A stretch of 64,000 nucleotides of DNA from JAWWOL01 sp963797535 (lineage in GTDB: Bacteria; Actinomycetota; Actinomycetes; JAWWOL01). The stretch is from positions 1,736,001 through 1,800,000 of the forward strand of contig CAWCPQ010000001.1 of the NCBI GenBank assembly GCA_963797535.1, written 5' to 3'. This document shows positions 46,164 to 54,441 of this stretch, in pieces. Position numbers and translations under genes: made by a program. Each line of letters begins with the position of its first letter. Position 1 is the stretch's first letter. The notes under the pieces are model-generated. The model was not told the DNA's origin and did not search any database. It saw only the letters and a list, made by a program, of their open reading frames with translations.

Positions 46164-48173
46164 ATGCGTCGCCGCTCATTGACCGCCACCTTCGCCATGG
46201 TCAGTCTCGTGGCGATGGTGACGCTGGCCGTCGCCCTGGTGGTGACGGTCGCCAAGGTCATGCAACGGCAGGCGCTGTCGTCGGCGGTCGCCACAGCCCA
46301 GGCCTATGTGAACTCGGGCGTCGTGGGGCACGTGCCCGACTCCGCATTCGGCGCCTCAGCAACGCTTCCGGTCGCCGAGAAGCAGCAGCTGGACCAGTTC
46401 GTCGCGCAGAGCCGCAATGCACCCGGAACCTCGACCGGCGGACTGCTCGCGGCGCGGCTGTGGAACGCCAGCAGCCAGCTCGTGTACGACAGCCGGGACC
46501 AGAGCCGGGCCGGCTTCCCGAACGGCACCCAGCTCGACACCGCTCTCACGGAGGGACGCGCGGCACCCGCCGTCAAGAAGGAGCTGAACTCGGCGACCGG
46601 CCAGCCGAGCTCGGGCGGCCGGGTGCTCGACGTCTACCTCCCGCTCACCTCGGGGACGACCGACAAGCGGGTCGGTGCCGCCGAGGTGATCCTGGACTAC
46701 GGGCCGACAGAGGTGGCCGTGTCCAAGGTGCTCCGCGACCTGGCGCTGCTGATTGCCGGCGGACTGGTTTTGCTCTGGCTGCTGCTTTTCCGGACCGTCA
46801 TGAAGGCCTCGCACCGGTTGCGCGCGTCGGCGTCGGAGAACGCCAGGCTGGCGCTGCTCGACCCGCTGACCGGCCTGCCGAACCGGCGGTTGTTCACCGA
46901 GCGGCTGGAGCGGGCGGCCGAGCGCAGCCGGGAGTCCGGCGAGCACATCGGCCTGCTGCTGCTGGACGTCGACCGGTTCAAGGAGATCAACGACTCCCTC
47001 GGTCACGACCGCGGTGACGACCTGCTGGTCCAGATCGCCGCCCGGCTGCGCGGACTGCTGCGCGAGGGCGACACGGTGGCCCGCCTCGGCGGTGACGAGT
47101 TCGCGATCCTGTTGCCCGACGTGAATTCGGTTGCCGACGCCCAGGAGGTCGCCGGCCGGCTGCTCTCCGCGTTCACCGAACCGTACGACCTGGACGAGCT
47201 CGTGCTGCACGTGGAGACCAGCGCCGGCCTCGCGCTGATGCCCGACCACGCCGGGGACGAGGTCTCGCTGCTGCGCCGGGCCGACGTGGCGATGTACGTC
47301 GCGAAGTCCAGCCGGCAGGGGCTGTCCACGTGCACCGTCGACGGCCAGGAGACCTCGACGGCAAAGCTGGTGCTGCTCGGCGACCTGCGGCTGGCCCTCG
47401 ACACCCACGACCAGCTGCAGATGCACTACCAGCCCAAGGTCGACCTGGCGACCGGCGAAGTCAACGGGCTTGAAGCCTTGCTGCGCTGGCGTCATCCACG
47501 TCGCGGCATGCTGCCTCCAGGGGAGTTCATCCCGCTCGCGGAGACAACCGGACTCATGCATCTGCTGACCGCGCGGGTGCTCGAGCTGGTCTGCCGCCAG
47601 CTGCAGGCGTGGCTGGTCGACGGCTGGGACCTCCCGGTCGCGGTCAACCTTTCCGCCCTCAACCTCGCCGAACCTCAGCTGGTGGCGGACATCCGGCGGA
47701 TCCTCACCCACACCAACGTGCCGGCCGAGCTGCTCGAGTTTGAGATCACCGAGAGCGCCATCGTGGCCGACCCGGTGAGAGCGGCCGTCGTCCTTCGTCA
47801 GCTCAGGGCCCTGGGCGCCACCGTTGCCCTCGATGACTTCGGCATCGGCAACACGTCGATCTCCCAGCTGCGCGACCTGCCCGTACAGACGTTGAAGATC
47901 GACCGTTCCTTCGTCCAGGACCTCGCGGCGGGCTCGGACGTCCTGGTCAAGGTCATCACCGACCTCGGCCACGAGTTCGGCATGACGGTGATCGCCGAGG
48001 GGGTCGAGGACGCCGCCACGGCACAGCGGCTGCTGGACCTGGGCTGCGACGTTGGCCAGGGCTACTGGTACTCCCGGCCGGTGGACGGCACCGACCTGCA
48101 CACGGTGCTGGGGTCGCTGGTCACTCGGAGCCGGACCGTGCCGGTCGAGTCACCGCGTAGCGTCGCGATCTGA
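46164..48173 (+). CDS. membrane GGDEF-EAL protein (c-di-GMP synthesis/breakdown)
   Basis: This 669-aa protein has two N-terminal transmembrane helices (about 8-30 and 195-215) enclosing an extracytoplasmic sensor region, then a GGDEF domain with RLGGDEF near residue 309, and an EAL domain beginning near residue 436 (GLEALLRWRHP). EAL metal-binding landmarks seen are NLSALNL, EITESAI, DDFGIGN and IAEGVED. Both domains look intact, so it could make or degrade c-di-GMP. The ATG at 46164 follows GGGGGGA. It lies just beyond the SipW-LamG gene, and TasA-like matrix genes are a plausible target, but the link is inferred. Confidence 0.92.
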   Translation: MRRRSLTATFAMVSLVAMVTLAVALVVTVAKVMQRQALSSAVATAQAYVNSGVVGHVPDSAFGASATLPVAEKQQLDQFVAQSRNAPGTSTGGLLAARLWNASSQLVYDSRDQSRAGFPNGTQLDTALTEGRAAPAVKKELNSATGQPSSGGRVLDVYLPLTSGTTDKRVGAAEVILDYGPTEVAVSKVLRDLALLIAGGLVLLWLLLFRTVMKASHRLRASASENARLALLDPLTGLPNRRLFTERLERAAERSRESGEHIGLLLLDVDRFKEINDSLGHDRGDDLLVQIAARLRGLLREGDTVARLGGDEFAILLPDVNSVADAQEVAGRLLSAFTEPYDLDELVLHVETSAGLALMPDHAGDEVSLLRRADVAMYVAKSSRQGLSTCTVDGQETSTAKLVLLGDLRLALDTHDQLQMHYQPKVDLATGEVNGLEALLRWRHPRRGMLPPGEFIPLAETTGLMHLLTARVLELVCRQLQAWLVDGWDLPVAVNLSALNLAEPQLVADIRRILTHTNVPAELLEFEITESAIVADPVRAAVVLRQLRALGATVALDDFGIGNTSISQLRDLPVQTLKIDRSFVQDLAAGSDVLVKVITDLGHEFGMTVIAEGVEDAATAQRLLDLGCDVGQGYWYSRPVDGTDLHTVLGSLVTRSRTVPVESPRSVAI

Positions 48174-48200
48174 ACAAGTCGGCGGCCTTATGCTCAGAGG

Positions 48201-48647
48201 GTGAACGCCGACGACCTTGCCCACCTGCGCCGGGCCCGCGACTTCATGGACCGCGAGTACGCCCAGCCGCTGGACGTGCCGGCCATGGCGCGCGAGGCCC
48301 TGATGTCGTCGTCGCACTTCTCCCGGCTGTTCCGGGCTGCCTACGGCGAGACGCCGTACACGTATCTGCTGACCCGCCGGGTCGAACGGGCCAAGGCGCT
48401 GCTCAGGCGCGGCGACCTCAGCGTCACCGACGTCTGCCTCACGGTCGGCTTCACCTCCCTGGGATCGTTCAGCTCGCGGTTCACCGAGATCGTCGGCGAG
48501 ACGCCGAGTGCCTACCGGGCAAGGGATCACCGCGCCACCGAGCAGGTTCCCGGCTGCTACGTCAGGGCAATGACGAGGCCCGCTCGCAACCGGGTCGATG
48601 ACCTCTCACCAACGTCGCCGGACGGTGGCCTTCGGGCCAGCCACTAG
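48201..48647 (+). CDS. AraC-family transcriptional regulator (DNA-binding domain only)
   Basis: This 148-aa protein begins with two AraC helix-turn-helix motifs (PAMAREALMSSSHFSRLFRA and LSVTDVCLTVGFTSLGSFSS, then RFTEIVGETPSAYR). There is no separate ligand domain; the last 45 residues are divergent. The GTG start is 27 nt after the GGDEF-EAL stop. The last 42 nt overlap the convergent acetyltransferase gene. Its target is unknown; the neighbouring acetyltransferase or the VOC/DHFR-like genes are possibilities. Confidence 0.88.
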   Translation: MNADDLAHLRRARDFMDREYAQPLDVPAMAREALMSSSHFSRLFRAAYGETPYTYLLTRRVERAKALLRRGDLSVTDVCLTVGFTSLGSFSSRFTEIVGETPSAYRARDHRATEQVPGCYVRAMTRPARNRVDDLSPTSPDGGLRASH

Positions 48648-49148
48648 GCTCGCCGGCGGCACGTCGTCGGCCACGACCGCTCCGGCTGCGACCACGGCGT
48701 CGCGCCCGATGCTGACGCCGGGCAGGATGGTTGCGCCCGCGCCGATCCACACGTTGTCCGCCACGTCGATCGGCTCGCCGGTGAGGTACACCCTGCGCTC
48801 GGCCGGATCGACCGGGTGGCCGCTGGTGATGAACGTAACCTTGGGTCCGACCATCACGCCCTCGCCGAGCCGGATACCCGCGTAGTCCAGGAACGTGCAG
48901 CCCTGGTTGATGAACACGCGTTCGGCCAGGTGCAGGTTCAGCCCGTGGTCGGTGTAGAACGGCGGGTAGATCGTCACCCTGGGCGGCAGCGGCCGGCCCA
49001 GGATCTGCGCGAGCAGTGCGGCCTTGCCGGCCTCATCGTTGAACCGCAGCACGTTGAGCCGTGAGGTGAGCTCCGTGACCAGCAGCACGCGCTCGGCCAT
49101 GGCCTGGAACTCGGGGCTGTGGATGCGCAGGAACCGGTCGCCGGACAT
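48606..49148 (-). CDS. sugar O-acetyltransferase (Maa/NodL/LacA family)
   Basis: About 180 aa. An N-terminal helical Mac domain (SRLNVLRFNDEAGKAALLAQ) precedes a left-handed beta-helix of hexapeptide repeats (VFINQGCTFLDYAGIRLGEG; NVWIGAGATILPGVSIGRDA). The catalytic His is in FITSGHPVDP. It transfers acetyl from acetyl-CoA to a sugar hydroxyl. The ATG at 49148 gives the usual length. It overlaps the AraC-type gene at its 3' end. Confidence 0.9.
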   Translation of the reverse strand: MSGDRFLRIHSPEFQAMAERVLLVTELTSRLNVLRFNDEAGKAALLAQILGRPLPPRVTIYPPFYTDHGLNLHLAERVFINQGCTFLDYAGIRLGEGVMVGPKVTFITSGHPVDPAERRVYLTGEPIDVADNVWIGAGATILPGVSIGRDAVVAAGAVVADDVPPASLVAGPKATVRRRW

Positions 49149-49195
49149 CTCGCCATCTTCGCCCGCCCTGTCCGTACGAGCGGACAGGACACGCC

Positions 49196-49900
49196 CTACG
49201 CGACCGTCGCGGACAGCTGTCCTGGCGAGACGTGGCGATAGGTCGCGACGAACGCGCCGTAGGTGAACTCCCCCGACGTCTTGGGCACCGCACCAGCCCC
49301 CTTGTCGTAGGCAAGCCCCTCCTGCGTCGCGGGATGCGCGGCGCTGAAGGCCAGAGTGACCTTGTCGTTGCCGGCGTGGTTGGGGTCGTACAGCTGCAGG
49401 GTCACTCCCTCTGCGTCGTCGAGGTCGTAGCCGTAGGCCAGCACCTGGTGGTTCTTGCCCAGCGCCGCTGGCGAGAACGAGCGGGTGCGGATCAGACCGA
49501 GGGTCACGAGCTGGCCGGCGTCGAGCCCCTCCTTGATCTTGGGCCACTCGCCCTTGGCCGTGTCGTGGAACTGGTTGCGGGTCGGCAGCTGCCACTCCAT
49601 GTACTCCGCCACCCCCGCCGGGATGTCAAAGCTGTCGAAGAGCCGCCGGACGATGAAGTTGTAGAGCGGGGAGTGCAGCTCAGGGTTGGTCCCGGTCTCG
49701 GGGATCGGAGTCGAGTCCTCGAAGTAGTCGCGCACGGCATAGGCCATGCCCCCGCACAGACCCTTGGACGCGTCGCCGATCTTGATCGACCGGCCGAGGA
49801 ACGGAATGCTGATGTCCGGCTCGGACGGCCAGCTGTTCGAGAAGTGGAAACCGTTGATGCTCGGCTGAAAATCCTTCACCCGCACGGATGCAGTCATCAT
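49196..49900 (-). CDS. papain-like (C39-like) hypothetical protein
   Basis: A 234-aa protein with a possible cysteine-protease triad: Cys49 in KGLCGGMAY at the start of a helix, His151 in GKNHQVLAYGYD, and Asp172/Asn174 in LQLYDPNHAG. This spacing is what papain-like and C39-like folds show, so I infer that fold; activity is unknown. There is no signal peptide. The first Met (49900) and the next (49897) are both possible starts. It lies 47 nt upstream of the acetyltransferase on the same strand. Confidence 0.6.
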   Translation of the reverse strand: MMTASVRVKDFQPSINGFHFSNSWPSEPDISIPFLGRSIKIGDASKGLCGGMAYAVRDYFEDSTPIPETGTNPELHSPLYNFIVRRLFDSFDIPAGVAEYMEWQLPTRNQFHDTAKGEWPKIKEGLDAGQLVTLGLIRTRSFSPAALGKNHQVLAYGYDLDDAEGVTLQLYDPNHAGNDKVTLAFSAAHPATQEGLAYDKGAGAVPKTSGEFTYGAFVATYRHVSPGQLSATVA

Positions 49901-50037
49901 GAAACCCCCAGTCCACTTCGAGGGTGAGCCCGACGGGAGCGCCGGTCAAGTGGCACCTTTGTGCGACTCGGGCGGCCTCCGCAACTTGAGCAGGATCGGA
50001 GAAGCCAACGAGAACCGCACGGCCTAGCCTTGGCGCC

Positions 50038-50442
50038 ATGGACCTCAAACTTTCTCACGCGTTTCTGACCGTCGACGACCAGGACAAGGCACTCGAGTTC
50101 TACAGCGGCGTGCTCGGGCTTCCCGTCCGCGCCGACGTGCAGTTCGAGGACATGCGCTGGCTGTCGGTCGGATCTCCCGACCAGCCCGACGTGACCCTCG
50201 TGCTGCTGCCACCCCTCGGGCCGGTCGCCAGCGAGCGAGATGCCGTCCTGGACCTCATGCGCAAGGGCGCGATGAACAGCGTCATCTTCAACACCCCCGA
50301 CCTGGACGCAGCCTTCGAGGGTGTCGTTGCCGCGGGGGCCGAGATCACGCAGGAACCGATCGACCAGCCCTACGGTGTACGCGACTTCGGTTGTCGGGAC
50401 CCGTTCGGCAACCAGCTTCGGTTCTCCCAGCCCAAGGTCTAG
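50038..50442 (+). CDS. VOC-family (glyoxalase-like) protein
   Basis: This 134-aa protein is a VOC-superfamily member of the glyoxalase/bleomycin-resistance type. It starts MDLKLSHAFLTVDDQDKALE then FYSGVLGLPVRADV, and ends with CRDPFGNQLRFSQ. Metal ligands in the usual places include His7 and a C-terminal Glu/Gln position that is Gln here, so metal binding is uncertain. Substrate unknown. It is followed 10 nt later by the DHFR-like gene, with which it is probably co-expressed. Confidence 0.88.
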   Translation: MDLKLSHAFLTVDDQDKALEFYSGVLGLPVRADVQFEDMRWLSVGSPDQPDVTLVLLPPLGPVASERDAVLDLMRKGAMNSVIFNTPDLDAAFEGVVAAGAEITQEPIDQPYGVRDFGCRDPFGNQLRFSQPKV

Positions 50443-50452
50443 GCTCGGCTCC

Positions 50453-51007
50453 ATGGCCAAGCTGATCTACTCGGTCATCACGTCCCTCGACGGGTATGTG
50501 GCCGACAAGCGTGACAACTTCGACTGGGCAGCGCCGGACGAGCAGGTCCACGCGTTCGTCAACAACCAGGAACGCGGCATCGGGACCTACCTGTACGGGC
50601 GCCGGATGTACGAGGTGATGGTCTACTGGGCGACGGCTCCCACCGAGGGCGACACGGTCACCGCGGACTATGCCCGGATCTGGCAGGCGGCGGACAAGAT
50701 CGTCTACTCCGCCGCCCTGCCAAGGGTTTCCAGCCCGGGGACTCGACTCGAGCGCGACTTCAACCCGGAGGTTGTACGAGAGCTGAAGGCCTCGGCCGAC
50801 CGGGACCTCAGCATCGGCGGCCCTCACCTGGCGGCAGCAGCCATCCGGGCCGGCTTGGTCGACGACTACCACCTGTTCCTCAATCCGATCATCGTGGGCG
50901 GGGGAAACCAGGCGCTGCCCGACGACGCCCTCGTACACCTGGAGCTGGTCGACGAGCACCGGTTCGTCAACGGTGTGGTGCACCTGCACTACACCGCAAA
51001 GTCCTGA
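50453..51007 (+). CDS. dihydrofolate-reductase-fold (RibD C-terminal-like) protein
   Basis: About 184 aa of the RibD_C/DHFR-like reductase family: AKLIYSVITSLDGYVADKRD opens it, with TYLYGRRMYEVMVYW as the nucleotide-binding region and SIGGPHLAAAAIRAGLVDDY as the second. Such proteins are common NADPH-dependent reductases of unknown substrate. The ATG at 50453 begins the domain exactly; the longer frame upstream is antisense noise. Its stop lies 9 nt from that of the convergent beta-propeller gene. Confidence 0.88.
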   Translation: MAKLIYSVITSLDGYVADKRDNFDWAAPDEQVHAFVNNQERGIGTYLYGRRMYEVMVYWATAPTEGDTVTADYARIWQAADKIVYSAALPRVSSPGTRLERDFNPEVVRELKASADRDLSIGGPHLAAAAIRAGLVDDYHLFLNPIIVGGGNQALPDDALVHLELVDEHRFVNGVVHLHYTAKS

Positions 51008-51016
51008 CCACCAGGG

Positions 51017-54000
51017 CTAAGCCAGCTGGATCGTCATGGCGGCGACGTGCGGGGAGGCACTCACCAGCTGGTCGACGGTGGTGGCAACGGGCGCAGGCAC
51101 CATCGCGAGATCGTTCGAGCTGATCGGGTTGGACGCGCTCGCGACGACCGCGAGCAGCACCATCCGGGTGCCAGCAGGGTTCGCCGCACCGGAGAAGTCG
51201 CAAGTGAACGTCGCGGCTCTCGGCATCCGGGCATCGACCGGCGCGGAGGGACTCTGCCAGAACTGGTCCGAGGCAACCGACCAGCCATCGGGCAGCACGG
51301 CCGGCGGGGTCGGAGCCGCGGCCGCCGCGACCAGGACCGGCCACAGTCCGCCGAGCGGCACGATTCCGTTGGCCGGCAGGGCATGTCGCAGCAGAGTGAC
51401 TCGTACATCGGCAATCTCGGCCGGTGCGCTCCACCGATGATGGACGAGCACATAGATCCGCGGAGTCCGGTTGGACAGCTGCAGCGCCACCCCCGCAAGG
51501 GGCGCCCCAGCGCTGGGGAGGTTGAGCAGGGACGACTCGGTCTGCGGCGCCAGCGGCGCACCCGAGACGTCGAGCACGATGTCAGGGCTGGCATCCCAGC
51601 GCGGCGGCGTCGCCTCCCCCACCACGGTTGGCCCGGTCAGCGGCGTCGGCAGGATCCGCCGGGTGTCGGACGGGTAGGCGCGCAGGTAGGTCAGTGGCGT
51701 CACCGTTGGCGTCGCGAGGTCGGTCTCCCACACGCCGCGGGCCTGCAGTGCTGCCCGCAGCAGGCGGCTGCTGCCGTAGCTGTGCACCGACAGGTCCTGA
51801 ACGGCTGCCTCCGGCAGACCATTGACGAACTGGGACCACTCCCAGGCGTACGAGGGACCACCGCCGATCGTGAGCACCCCCTTGACCACGCCGACACTCG
51901 TCGCGACGTAGACGGTCGACCGGTCGCCGTCGTGGGAGTCGACGACGACGCCGAGGGCCGGCGCCGAGACCCGGTCACCCGTCCAGTGGCCGGTCGGGTT
52001 GTCCGTACGAAGGCCGCACGGAATCCAGTCGCTGGTGCCGTCGAAGAACCAGAGCGTGTCCACCCGCGCGCCGGGGGTGCCGGGCGCGAAGTCGCTGAGC
52101 CCCGTCGTGGTGACGTAGCAGGAACCGAGTGGGCCGCGGTTCGGATCGTGCACGGCGAAGTCCGAGACGATGCCCGGCGCCGGCAGGAACGTCAGCGCGT
52201 TTCCTGCGTCGTACGCGGTCTTCTCGCTGTCCTTCGGCGCGCGAAAAGCCTGCGTCGGCACCGGGGCGTCCTTGGTCGGCACCGTCCAGGTGTACGGTCC
52301 GGTGCTCGCCAGCGGCCGCGAACCGGTGAGCCACACCAGGCCACCGGGGTAGAGCGCGAGCACGCGGATCAGCGAGGCGGTGGCCGTCGGGTTGGGCATC
52401 GCGAACTTCACCGCGATGATGCCCGAGGGCAGCGACGGCGGGTCCGAGCTGCAGGTCGAGCCGTCGGCAGTCAGCTGGGGCTTCAGCACATCCTGAGTGC
52501 GGTTCGGGTTGGCCGACGCCCGAGGGTCGGATCCGGTCGGCAAGGTCACCCAGCTGCTCTGCGTTCCGCCGGAGCCATCGGGCACCAGCGCCCCCCACAG
52601 CCGGGAGTACCAGACCCGGTCGGTCCCGAGGATGACGTGGGTCTCGCCAGGGCCGGTCGAGACCGCGTCGGCTCCCATGTAGAACTGACCGGTCGTGCTC
52701 TCGTCGCTCTCCGAGCCGGTCAGTGCCGCCGCCGCGGCACCCGAGTGCCTGAGCACCGGCTGGGTCAGCGTCCCGTCGGTCGCCTGCCAGCTGGCGTAGG
52801 TGTACTGCGCCATGAACCTCGACTTGGCCGGCAGCCCGAGGTCGGGGTCCCACACCAGACCGCCACCGTCGCCCTTGAACTGCTCGCGCCAGACGGTGTC
52901 ACCGATGCGGATGCCGGTGCCGTTGTCCTGGAACCCGGCGGCAACGATGCCGGGGTTGCTCGGATGGCTCGCGACAAAACCTGCTTCCAGTACGGCCAAC
53001 CCGTCGTTGCGCGGCAGGAAGGTGCCGGCGTCGCCGTCGGTCGCGGACGTGAACAGGCCACCATCGCAGCCGACCCAGAAGTCGTTCTTGGGTGCACCGG
53101 TCAGCGCCGGCCCGACCTTGAGCACGTGGACATCCGCGTGCACGCCTTCACCGATGGGCGTTGCGGTCGGCGGCACGACGGAGGTCTCGCACCGGTAGAT
53201 CGCGGCGTTCCAGCCGGTGCCGGTGGCGACCGTTGCACCACCGACGTAGATCCGGCCCGGCTTCGTCGGATGGGTGCAGATCGCCATGTCGTAGTCCGAC
53301 TGGTCGTCCGCTGACATGAACAGGTCGACGGGCACGACGCCGGGCTGCTCGGTGGCGGAGGCGGGCACCGTGGCTGCGGCCGCGTTGACCGACCACAGGT
53401 GGGCTGCCGGCGTCTTGCGGGTCTCCGCCGCCGTCTTGGGCCGCCGGCCCAGAACGTAGACCGTGGCGCCGTCCGCGCTCGCGGCCAGGGCGATCCGAGT
53501 GCTGCGCGAGACGTTGCCGAGGGTCACCGGGGTGAACGTCATGCTGGCCGCGGCCAGCGGCTGCCCAGGGGCGCAGTCGGCGACGAAAAGCCCGCTGCGC
53601 ACGGCAACCCAGACCCGCAGCTTTCCACCGCCCCTTGTCACGACCACGTCCAGCGGCCGGTGGTGGAGGATGTCGTCCTGCCCCGGCCAGCCCGGCACCT
53701 GCGTCCACGAGCCGCCGGGCGGAAGCACGTACACACCATTGCTGGTCGCCGCCACCAGCTGGGTCAGCGTCGTCGGGTCACCGGTGATCCGGAAGACGGT
53801 CTGGCCGCGCAGGGTGTCCACGCCGGTGCCTGGCAGGTCACCCTTGACCAGCGACCAAGCTCCTCCGGTGCGGTGCAGGAAGCCGACTCCCGCGACCTGG
53901 CCACCGGGCAGCTCGGACGCGCCGCCGCCGAGCTCGCCGGTCCCGACCCAGACCTCGTCGGCCGAACCGTCGGCCTGGCCGCCCCAGATCACGTGGATTG

Positions 54001-54439
54001 CGCCACAGGCAAGGGAGTTGGCCACGAGCCCGACATGCTCCCGGTGAGTCGTCATCGCGAAGTCGTCGAGCGGAGCCCAGTCGGTGCCCGCGTTGCGGGA
54101 GAACCACACGCCACCCGATGCGGAGGCGGCGTAGAGCCGCTGCCCGGCGACCGGCTCGACCTCGAGGTCGCGGATGCGCCCGGCAACGTTGGGGTCACCG
54201 CCTGCCTGACCCTTGGTCATCGCCGACGGGCCGATCGGGAACCACAGGTTCTGCGTACCCGCAGGGGCATCGTGCGCGACAGCGACGGCTCGGCTCGCGG
54301 TGCGCCGCCGAGCCGACTGAGCCGGTACGGCAGGCAGTGTGGCGGGGTCTGCCGCCGGCCTCAGCCGGGACTTGTGCTCGGCCCGGAGTGCTGGTGCGTC
54401 GGGCCTTTTGGGCGTGCGCGGCCAGTCGTAGCGGCTCAT
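51017..54439 (-). CDS. very large beta-propeller (BNR/sortilin-type) protein
   Basis: About 1140 aa. Residues 1-60 are Arg/Pro/Ala-rich. From about 70 (NLWFPIGPSAMTKGQAGGDP, then VAGRIRDLEVEP) on there are repeated blades of BNR/VPS10-sortilin type: RLYAASASGGVWFSRNAGTD, DEVWVGTGELGG, RIYVGGATVATGTGWN, STVYVATSVGVVKGVL. The last 180 residues look like a separate beta domain (LVAAAAAPTPPAVLPDGWSV). No signal peptide is visible. The ATG at 54439 comes 2 nt after the stop of the gene before it, so it closes the five-gene run. It may be the ligand-binding part of a large assembly; no function is known. Confidence 0.75.
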   Translation of the reverse strand: MSRYDWPRTPKRPDAPALRAEHKSRLRPAADPATLPAVPAQSARRRTASRAVAVAHDAPAGTQNLWFPIGPSAMTKGQAGGDPNVAGRIRDLEVEPVAGQRLYAASASGGVWFSRNAGTDWAPLDDFAMTTHREHVGLVANSLACGAIHVIWGGQADGSADEVWVGTGELGGGASELPGGQVAGVGFLHRTGGAWSLVKGDLPGTGVDTLRGQTVFRITGDPTTLTQLVAATSNGVYVLPPGGSWTQVPGWPGQDDILHHRPLDVVVTRGGGKLRVWVAVRSGLFVADCAPGQPLAAASMTFTPVTLGNVSRSTRIALAASADGATVYVLGRRPKTAAETRKTPAAHLWSVNAAAATVPASATEQPGVVPVDLFMSADDQSDYDMAICTHPTKPGRIYVGGATVATGTGWNAAIYRCETSVVPPTATPIGEGVHADVHVLKVGPALTGAPKNDFWVGCDGGLFTSATDGDAGTFLPRNDGLAVLEAGFVASHPSNPGIVAAGFQDNGTGIRIGDTVWREQFKGDGGGLVWDPDLGLPAKSRFMAQYTYASWQATDGTLTQPVLRHSGAAAAALTGSESDESTTGQFYMGADAVSTGPGETHVILGTDRVWYSRLWGALVPDGSGGTQSSWVTLPTGSDPRASANPNRTQDVLKPQLTADGSTCSSDPPSLPSGIIAVKFAMPNPTATASLIRVLALYPGGLVWLTGSRPLASTGPYTWTVPTKDAPVPTQAFRAPKDSEKTAYDAGNALTFLPAPGIVSDFAVHDPNRGPLGSCYVTTTGLSDFAPGTPGARVDTLWFFDGTSDWIPCGLRTDNPTGHWTGDRVSAPALGVVVDSHDGDRSTVYVATSVGVVKGVLTIGGGPSYAWEWSQFVNGLPEAAVQDLSVHSYGSSRLLRAALQARGVWETDLATPTVTPLTYLRAYPSDTRRILPTPLTGPTVVGEATPPRWDASPDIVLDVSGAPLAPQTESSLLNLPSAGAPLAGVALQLSNRTPRIYVLVHHRWSAPAEIADVRVTLLRHALPANGIVPLGGLWPVLVAAAAAPTPPAVLPDGWSVASDQFWQSPSAPVDARMPRAATFTCDFSGAANPAGTRMVLLAVVASASNPISSNDLAMVPAPVATTVDQLVSASPHVAAMTIQLA

Positions 54440-54441
54440 GA

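Noticed and set aside
46356..48101. 581-codon open frame antisense to the GGDEF-EAL gene
   Set aside because: Composition (Gln, Val, Arg, His excess) is that of a complementary-strand shadow, and the sense strand has intact GGDEF and EAL motifs.
51047..53314. 755-codon plus-strand frame opposite the beta-propeller gene
   Set aside because: Arg/Gly/Val-rich shadow of the real gene; no start context and no domain.
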